A stretch of DNA of 64,000 bases. It comes from OLB6 sp964467455. GTDB taxonomy: Bacteria; Bacteroidota; Ignavibacteria; Kapaibacteriales; Kapaibacteriaceae. The stretch spans positions 17,832 through 81,831 of the forward strand of contig CAYXQJ010000013.1 in assembly GCA_964467455.1 (NCBI GenBank). The letters are read 5' to 3'. Below, piece after piece: positions 50,460-64,000 of the stretch. Under the pieces are notes generated by a model. That model did no database searches and was not told the origin of the DNA. It saw nothing but the letters and a program-made list of their open reading frames with translations. The position numbers were made by a program, and so were the translations under genes. How positions within the stretch are numbered: the first letter of the stretch is position 1; every line of letters begins with the position of its first letter.

Positions 50460-52474
50460 CGAGTGATCACCGCCGTGGTGGAACGTCCTGAGGAGAGGCC
50501 GACGAGATGATACAAGCCGGGCGACCATGACGACACATCAACGGTGTGCGACATTGAGGCCGGGAGTTCGATCACTGTACGACCCATGATGTCAACAACA
50601 CGAACTGCTTCGCCCCCTTCCACAATAACGGAGAGGTGATCGGTCGCAGGTAGTGGTGAAGCATGAATGCCGAGGGTCTTCTCACCAACATTGGGTCCGT
50701 CGGATACACTCGTGGCCTCGGGGAAGCGCACGTAATATCGCTCCCACGTATCGGAACACCACTGTGCAAGCACTTCGATGGTGTCGCCGGTAGGACGGAA
50801 GATCATGCAGTCACCTTCCATGATCTCAGCCGTGGTGAGGATGCTGCCATCACCGGCGGGATTGAACAGATAGTTTGCAACGGCATCATGCGAGATCATG
50901 AATCGGTTGCCATTCGTCGGAATGGTCTCGAGATCAGCCCATCGCGCCGAGTCGTTTGCTGTACCACCACTCGCCCAATGATTCTTCTTTTCATATCGGC
51001 CAACCATCAACTGTGCCGTCTCCCAGCACCGGCACACCGGACTTGAAAGAGCATCGCCGATCGGAACACCAAGTGAGATCCAATGTTTACCGATCTCTCG
51101 CGATTGCTCACGTCCTTCCCAGATAAGATTGCGTCCGGGGAAACACTCCGGCGATGGTCCGGGATCTTTCTGACCCCAATCCGTCTTGGCATGTCGGAAG
51201 AACATCACCAGTTTACCGGTGCGCAGTTCATTCATCACCTCACGATATCCCATACGTCCGCTGCGTTGCGACTCGTAGGCACCAATGTCGTTCTTACGTC
51301 CAACAAGACGCGGATTGCCGATAGCATCACAGTTCTGGTGATTGACGAAGCCGTCGATCACACCGCCATCACGCACCGGTGAGAAACTCGACAAGCGTAA
51401 GCCATCATCGTCAGTACCAAAGAAGCCATCAATGCCGTAGACGTTATTCTCATCTTCGAACTGCGGATTACTCTGCCAGAAGCCAAGATCAAAGTCGGCT
51501 TCGATCAGACAGGCAGAAGCTGCGAGCTTCGTGGTGTCGTCACCGGCAAGTTCGATGTCAGCCACGTGTCGCGTTGTATCACCTTCATCACCGCCCCATA
51601 CGATCGTGTTCTGGAGCCAACCACCGTTGAGCGACAACGTTCGACCGACTGTTGTGAGGGGGCCTGTGAGACGGTTCCGATGAAATGTGCTGTTGGTGAT
51701 GTAGACGTAGGCACGCGATGATGCCATCGCCCCTCCACCAAACGCCGTATTCGCATGAAACACACAGCTTGCGATCTGCGGAATGGACGCAACTGAATCG
51801 AACATCACCGCTCCGCCAAAGCCACTCTCCGAAACGTTGCGGTCAAACAATGTCTCGCCGATGAACGGACCATATGCGTAGCTCGGATCCGTAGCAATAG
51901 AACTGAAATGTAGCGCCCCACCTTCGGCCTTAGCCGTGTTGTTCGTGAACGTACAGAATTCAAAACGGATCCGCGTCACACGAGATGCACGAACCGCTCC
52001 ACCCATCATCCCGCTATTGTTGCGGAACAAACAGTTGAAGAAGACCGGCGCACCGCCATTCACCAGTACAGCACTCTCCGTTGCACCTTGCAGCACAAGA
52101 CCATCAAGACGCGTCGTCGAATCCAGATCGGTCATCTGCACCAACGTCTTCACGTTCGTTGCCGGCTCAAGGATCGTCGGATTTCGAAACCAATCGCGAC
52201 GTTCACGCAGCGCTTCATCACCATTGAACCCACCATAGATGCGCACGCCGTTCTTCATGTCCAACGTCGCTCCCATCCGGTACGTCCCCTCCGCCATCCA
52301 GATCTCATCACCGGCCTGTGCATCGGCCAATGCGATGGTCAAGGTTCGGTAAGGGGCATTCCAGGAACGCCCATCGCCCCCTAACTCAGCATTGGGGTGG
52401 ACGTAGATGGTATCAGCAGCAACGGCACTGCCCACAGCAAGGACGAGCAGCGCCCAAATGGCGAAGTGTTTCAT
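50456..52474 (-). CDS. T9SS-exported beta-helix protein with histidine-phosphatase domain
   Basis: 672 residues from MKHFAIWALLVLAVGSAVAA (signal peptide). Residues ~22-400: right-handed beta-helix of the polymorphic-repeat type (GDEIWMAEGTYRMG, NGVRIYGGFNG, CTFTNNTAKAEGGAL). Residues ~420-560: histidine-phosphatase domain with the RHA motif R427-H428, LIWEGREQSREIG, R482 in VCRCWETA, and H529 in MISHDA. Residues ~600-672: T9SS sorting domain (ASPLPATDHLSVIVEG, VVDIMGRTVIEL, SPGLYHLVGL). All four core residues are present, so it should be an active phosphatase at the cell surface; substrate unknown. Confidence 0.8.
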   Translation of the reverse strand: MKHFAIWALLVLAVGSAVAADTIYVHPNAELGGDGRSWNAPYRTLTIALADAQAGDEIWMAEGTYRMGATLDMKNGVRIYGGFNGDEALRERRDWFRNPTILEPATNVKTLVQMTDLDSTTRLDGLVLQGATESAVLVNGGAPVFFNCLFRNNSGMMGGAVRASRVTRIRFEFCTFTNNTAKAEGGALHFSSIATDPSYAYGPFIGETLFDRNVSESGFGGAVMFDSVASIPQIASCVFHANTAFGGGAMASSRAYVYITNSTFHRNRLTGPLTTVGRTLSLNGGWLQNTIVWGGDEGDTTRHVADIELAGDDTTKLAASACLIEADFDLGFWQSNPQFEDENNVYGIDGFFGTDDDGLRLSSFSPVRDGGVIDGFVNHQNCDAIGNPRLVGRKNDIGAYESQRSGRMGYREVMNELRTGKLVMFFRHAKTDWGQKDPGPSPECFPGRNLIWEGREQSREIGKHWISLGVPIGDALSSPVCRCWETAQLMVGRYEKKNHWASGGTANDSARWADLETIPTNGNRFMISHDAVANYLFNPAGDGSILTTAEIMEGDCMIFRPTGDTIEVLAQWCSDTWERYYVRFPEATSVSDGPNVGEKTLGIHASPLPATDHLSVIVEGGEAVRVVDIMGRTVIELPASMSHTVDVSSWSPGLYHLVGLSSGRSTTAVITR

Positions 52475-52546
52475 AACGTACAAGTTAAAAGCAAATGGTC
52501 CCGCAACCATATCCGGCGCGAGACCACATGCTAGTTTTTTAGTGGA

Positions 52547-52601
<55 letters not shown>

Positions 52602-52701
52602 NNNNNNNNNNNNNNNNNNNNNNNNNNNNNNNNNNNNNNNNNNNNNNNNNNNNNNNNNNNNNNNNNNNNNNNNNNNNNNNNNNNNNNNNNNNNNNNNNNN
52701 N
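52602..52701. other. Assembly gap of exactly 100 N
   Basis: One hundred N, the conventional value for a gap of unknown length. It hides the 3' end of rpoC and part of the heptamer array. Any reading frame through it, such as a repetitive Pro-Ser-Thr-Leu-Asn tail on RpoC, is artificial. Confidence 0.97.
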
Positions 52702-56967
<4,266 letters not shown>

Positions 56968-56983
56968 CGTTACTCCGATGGGG

Positions 56984-60808
<3,825 letters not shown>

Positions 60809-60875
60809 GGGAAGGGGGCTCCCGAATGCTCAGAAAAATTGTTTTGGTCGGTACTGACCGATAAAGACAACAACG

Positions 60876-60904
60876 CCCGAGACGGCACAAATGGCCGTCT
60901 CGGG
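60876..60904 (-). terminator. Perfect 11-bp hairpin between rplL and rpoB
   Basis: CCCGAGACGGC-ACAAATG-GCCGTCTCGGG, an uninterrupted 11-bp stem with a 7-nt loop. On the minus strand it is followed by CGTTGTTGTCTTT, only partly T-rich. Position and strength suggest a partial terminator (attenuator) that sets the ratio of L7/L12 to RNA polymerase, as known at this junction in other bacteria. Confidence 0.75.
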
Positions 60905-60925
60905 GCTGTTAACAAGTCGTTAGAC

Positions 60926-61306
60926 TTACTTCAGCGTGACCTTGGCGCCAGCTTCTTCGAGCTTCTTCTTCAGAGAATCAGCTTCTTCCTTCGGAGCGGC
61001 TTCCTTGATCATCTTCGGTGCACCTTCAACGAGGTCCTTGGCTTCCTTCAGACCGAGGCCGGTGATCTCGCGAACGACCTTGATCACGTTCAGCTTCTGA
61101 GCGCCAGCGTCCGTGAGTTCAACGTCAAATTCGGTCTTCTCTTCGGCGGCCGGAGCAGCGCCACCCGGAGCCATCATACCAGCCATCATGACCGGAGCGG
61201 CAGCGGTGACACCAAACTTATCTTCGAGAGCCTTCTTGAGTTCAGATGCCTCGAGCAGGGTAAGGTTGCCGATCTTCTCGACAAGTTCTTCAACGATTGC
61301 AGACAT
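60926..61306 (-). CDS. rplL: 50S ribosomal protein L7/L12
   Basis: 126 residues: N-terminal dimerisation part ([29 protein letters not shown]), Ala/Gly/Pro-rich hinge, and C-terminal [24 protein letters not shown]-type domain that recruits translation GTPases. Confidence 0.97.
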   Translation of the reverse strand: [126 protein letters not shown]

Positions 61307-61351
61307 TTCTGTCTCCTTGATGATTTGAATTGATGTTCAAAAAATGATAGA

Positions 61352-61876
61352 TCAAGCTGCCTGTTTCTTGGCAACTTCTTCAACGAGCATAGCCACATCG
61401 CGCATAACAGCGTTGATGGCTCCGTGGATGCCCGAGATCGGCGCATGGATGCTGCCGACGATCGAGGCGATCATGTCTTCACGCGTCGGGAGTTCCGACA
61501 CTTCCTTGAGCTGCTTACTACCGAACACTTGACCTTCGACCACTGCGACCTTGAGTTTGGGCTTATCGCTCTTCTCAAAGTATTTGCGAATGATCTTGGC
61601 CGGTGCGATCGCGTCGGAAGCACCAAAGATGACCGCCGTCTGGCCGAAGAGTTGTTTCTCTTCGATCTCTACCTCGCCAACTTCAGCAAGGGCACGCAAC
61701 AGAAGGGTGTTCTTGGCAACCTTCATCACGCCGCCCTTTTCCCGCAGCTCGCGACGGAAGGCTTGATCTTCCGCCACGGTCATGCCGGTGAAGTCAACAA
61801 AGTACAGGCTGTTCGCTTCGCGGATCTGCTCCACGAGTTCAGCGACCATGACCTTCTTTTGTTCCTTCGTTACCAT
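61352..61876 (-). CDS. rplJ: 50S ribosomal protein L10
   Basis: 174 residues; EQKKVMVAELVEQIREANSLYFVDFTGMTV and RRELREKGGVMKVAKNTLL are typical, and the C-terminal helix carries L7/L12. The 96-bp gap upstream may hold the L10 leader, but I could not identify its structure. Confidence 0.97.
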   Translation of the reverse strand: MVTKEQKKVMVAELVEQIREANSLYFVDFTGMTVAEDQAFRRELREKGGVMKVAKNTLLLRALAEVGEVEIEEKQLFGQTAVIFGASDAIAPAKIIRKYFEKSDKPKLKVAVVEGQVFGSKQLKEVSELPTREDMIASIVGSIHAPISGIHGAINAVMRDVAMLVEEVAKKQAA

Positions 61877-61972
61877 ACGGCTCCGATGTCGATAAAATGT
61901 GATGTCCGTTGTTCAACCGCCATTGCTGACGGGTTAGAAGCTGAACGCCGGACGTGCGTAATAGTCAGGATA

Positions 61973-62668
61973 TCAGTGTTCGCCGATCGAGTGCTCGTCA
62001 ACACGAACCGACGGGCCCATGGTCGACGAGAAGAACAGCGACTTGACGTACTTGCCCTTGGCCGTTGCCGGCTTGGCGCGGAGTACGGTGGAGACGAACA
62101 TCTGCGCGTTCTCTGCAAGCTTCTCCGGCGTAAAGGAGCACTTGCCAACGGCAGCGTGGATGTTACCGGCCTTGTCGACGCGGAATTCGATCTTACCGGC
62201 TTTGACCTCTTGAACGGCCTTGGCGACGTCGAACGTCACCGTGCCGCTCTTCGGGTTCGGCATCAGACCGCGCGGACCGAGAACGCGGCCGAGCTTGCCG
62301 ACCTCGCCCATCACGTCCGGTGTGGCGATGATGATGTCGATATCTGCCCAGCCCCCTTGCAGCTTTTCGATATACTCGGAAAAGCCGGCGTGGTCGGCGC
62401 CTGCGTCCAGAGCTTCCTTATCCTTCGGGGCCTTGGCCACAACGAGGACGCGGACGGACTTGCCGGTACCGTGGGGAAGGGCGACCGTGCCGCGGACGAG
62501 CTGGTCGGCCTTGCGGGGGTCGACGCCGAGGTTCATCGAGACTTCGAAGGACTCGTCAAACTTGGCGGTTGCATTCTTCTTGACCATCGAAACAGCGGTC
62601 TTGAAGTCAAAGACCTGCTTGGCATCGTAGGATGCCGCGGCCTTCTTGAATCGTTTACCTTGTGCCAT
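61973..62668 (-). CDS. rplA: 50S ribosomal protein L1
   Basis: 231 residues: FDESFEVSMNLGVDPRKADQLVRGTVALPHGTGK, GRVLGPRGLMPNPKSGTV and AKGKYVKSLFFSSTMGPSVRVD. Usual position after rplK. Confidence 0.97.
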   Translation of the reverse strand: MAQGKRFKKAAASYDAKQVFDFKTAVSMVKKNATAKFDESFEVSMNLGVDPRKADQLVRGTVALPHGTGKSVRVLVVAKAPKDKEALDAGADHAGFSEYIEKLQGGWADIDIIIATPDVMGEVGKLGRVLGPRGLMPNPKSGTVTFDVAKAVQEVKAGKIEFRVDKAGNIHAAVGKCSFTPEKLAENAQMFVSTVLRAKPATAKGKYVKSLFFSSTMGPSVRVDEHSIGEH

Positions 62669-62689
62669 GAGTTGGTTTCCTTATGATGA

Positions 62690-63115
62690 TCAGCCTTCTA
62701 CTGTGATGCCCATCGAGCGCGCCGTACCGGCGATCATGCTGATGGCTGCGTCCACGTCGTTCGCGTTGAGATCGGCCATTTTGATCTTGGCGATCTCTTC
62801 GAGTTGTGCGCGATTGACCTTAGCGACCTTCGTCTTGTTCGGCTCGCCCGATCCCTTTTGGATGCCGGCGGCCTTGATGAGAAGGACGGCAGCGGGCGGC
62901 GACTTCACCTCGAAGGTGAACGACTTGTCGCTGTAGAAGGTGATCAACACCGGAAGGACCATGCCCGGCTGCTTGGCGGTCTTGGCGTTGAACTGCTTGA
63001 CGAATTCCATACCGGCCAGACCACGCTGACCGAATGCCGGGCCGACTGGGGGCGCCATGGTGGCTTCCCCGCCCTTGATCTGGAGCTTGAAGCTCCCCAT
63101 CACTTTTTTAGCCAT
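62690..63115 (-). CDS. rplK: 50S ribosomal protein L11
   Basis: 141 residues: KLQIKGGEATMAPPVGPAFGQRG and the C-terminal rRNA-binding helices ending GTARSMGITVEG. Normal length. Confidence 0.97.
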   Translation of the reverse strand: MAKKVMGSFKLQIKGGEATMAPPVGPAFGQRGLAGMEFVKQFNAKTAKQPGMVLPVLITFYSDKSFTFEVKSPPAAVLLIKAAGIQKGSGEPNKTKVAKVNRAQLEEIAKIKMADLNANDVDAAISMIAGTARSMGITVEG

Positions 63116-63181
63116 TTCTTCCTTTCGTGGTCAACGGCCCCCGCGAAGCACTCGCTACCGGGAACCTCCCACTTCTATTGA

Positions 63182-63748
63182 TCAGTGATTTTCGAGCTCT
63201 ACCTGGTTGAAGTCGAGTTCGATCGGCGTCTTGCGACCCAGGATACCGACTTCGACCTTCAGTTTTTGCTTTTCGAGATTGACTTCTTTAACCGTGCCGT
63301 TGAAGTTGGCGAACGGACCATCGATCACCTTCACCGGGTCGCCTTCGCGGAAGGCCGTCTCGACGGTGGTAAGGTCCTTGCGTTCTTCCACGCGGCCAAG
63401 GATGCGGTCCACTTCGTCCTTCTGCAGGGCTTGCGGCTCCGTCTTGGTACCCACAAAGCTCACGATGGACGGCAGCGACAGGATGATCTCCTTGAGGCGC
63501 TTGTCCAACGTGCACTCCAACAGGATATAGCCGGGCAGGAAGTTCTTCACCTTGGTGCGGCGTTTGCCGTTGCGAACTTCATACACGGTCTCCTGAGGGA
63601 TCACGATGCTCAACACACGGTTCTCCATCCCGAGGCGGGTCATCTCCATCTCGATCGACTGCTTCACCTTTGCCTCATGGCCGGTGAAGGTGCGGATGGC
63701 GAACCACTTGGGCTCGAGTACCGGTGTTTGATGCGGATCTGCGATCAT
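63182..63748 (-). CDS. nusG: Transcription termination/antitermination factor NusG
   Basis: 188 residues: NGN domain (KWFAIRTFTGHEAKVKQSIEME, FLPGYILLECTLDK, VSFVGTKTEPQALQKDEV) and KOW domain (EGDPVKVIDGPFANFNGTVKEVNLEKQKLKVEVGILGR). Binds RNA polymerase; may contribute to antitermination in the ribosomal operons. Confidence 0.97.
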   Translation of the reverse strand: MIADPHQTPVLEPKWFAIRTFTGHEAKVKQSIEMEMTRLGMENRVLSIVIPQETVYEVRNGKRRTKVKNFLPGYILLECTLDKRLKEIILSLPSIVSFVGTKTEPQALQKDEVDRILGRVEERKDLTTVETAFREGDPVKVIDGPFANFNGTVKEVNLEKQKLKVEVGILGRKTPIELDFNQVELENH

Positions 63749-63764
63749 GCGTGCGCCTTTTACC

Positions 63765-63947
63765 TCAGAAGATCAGATTCATGATCTGTGTCATCGCTTG
63801 GTCGATCACGAACACAACGCCGGTGATCACCAAACAGGTCACGACCACCACGACCGTGCTCTCACGCAGCTGATCGCGCGTGGGCCAGGAGACCTTTTTC
63901 ATCTCCTTGCTCACGTCCGTAAAGAATTGTTTTGCTTGTGCCAGCAT
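63765..63947 (-). CDS. secE: Protein translocase subunit SecE
   Basis: 60 residues with the amphipathic KEMKKVSWPTRDQL motif and one transmembrane helix (STVVVVVTCLVITGVVFVIDQ). 16 bp before nusG. Confidence 0.95.
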   Translation of the reverse strand: MLAQAKQFFTDVSKEMKKVSWPTRDQLRESTVVVVVTCLVITGVVFVIDQAMTQIMNLIF

Positions 63948-63978
63948 CGCCGGTCCTTTGCTTTCGTTTTTTCTTTTG

Positions 63979-64000
63979 CACGGGCGGCAGGACTTGAACC
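63979..64000 (-). tRNA. 3' end of a tRNA, probably tRNA-Trp (cut by window edge)
   Basis: Read on the minus strand: GG, T-loop TTCAAGT, T-stem CCTGC, acceptor strand CGCCCGT and discriminator G. CCA is not encoded (CAAAAG follows). A G discriminator and a position just upstream of secE both fit tRNA-Trp, but the anticodon is outside the window. Confidence 0.75.

Noticed and set aside
27517..52474. Horizontal transfer or prophage island in the accessory region
   Set aside because: No integrase, transposase, att repeats or phage genes are visible, and codon style looks similar to the rest of the window.
61877..61972. L10 autoregulatory leader upstream of rplJ
   Set aside because: Expected by position, but I could not draw the conserved structure from the sequence.

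Overview
The window comes from a free-living bacterium of the Bacteroidota/FCB side of the tree, and a Kapabacteria/Chlorobi-like lineage fits best. The reasons are: five proteins whose C-termini look like type IX secretion (T9SS) sorting domains, an N-succinyl/N-acetylornithine-type carbamoyltransferase (ArgF') instead of ArgF, and promoters of the Bacteroidetes pattern TTTG-N20/21-TAnnTTTG in front of rpsL, tuf and fusA2. The lineage is an inference; no rRNA is present to settle it.

Layout. 1-3957: arginine operon on the minus strand (GNAT, argG, argC, argF', argB cut by the window edge), tightly coupled by ATGA overlaps. 3958-8480: an MpaB/rubber-oxygenase-like protein, a 7TM receptor-type adenylate cyclase, purE and the GTPase ysxC. 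8500-27286: one long ribosomal superoperon on the minus strand (rpsL-rpsG-fusA-tuf, then S10-spc-alpha ending in rpoA-rplQ). rpsD and adk are missing from their usual places, and S14 and L36 are the cysteine-free forms. 27517-36190: accessory region with a T9SS cargo, an unknown helical protein, gluQ, a small alpha-beta barrel protein, a second T9SS cargo and, divergently, an ECF sigma / membrane anti-sigma-beta-barrel / lipoprotein operon. 36353-38446: a second EF-G of the mitochondrial EFG1 type. 38623-52474: accessory envelope genes: an Asp-box lipoprotein, two very large Asp-box T9SS cargos flanking a 27-cysteine secreted protein, an MFS exporter, a dicarboxylate symporter, and a tandem pair of beta-helix proteins fused to histidine-phosphatase domains. 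52602-52701 is a 100-N assembly gap inside the 3' end of rpoC. 52702-64000: rpoC, rpoB, rplL, rplJ, rplA, rplK, nusG, secE and the 3' end of a tRNA (probably Trp).

The most distinctive features are: (1) an intergenic system of degenerate 7-bp tandem repeats in several sequence families, which abut or overlap start and stop codons and recur as composites; (2) 12-bp in-frame repeats that build a signal peptide and the tail of L17; (3) a coupled pair of beta-helix/histidine-phosphatase proteins, one with an intact active site and a T9SS tail, the other with active-site residues lost; (4) an anti-sigma-like inner-membrane protein whose C-terminus resembles an outer-membrane beta-barrel; (5) two EF-Gs in which the str-operon copy has lost the domain IV tip histidine.

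No intergenic stretch exceeds 300 bases; the largest (3958-4253 and 27287-27516) are described below. All functions are read from sequence by eye; no database search was run.
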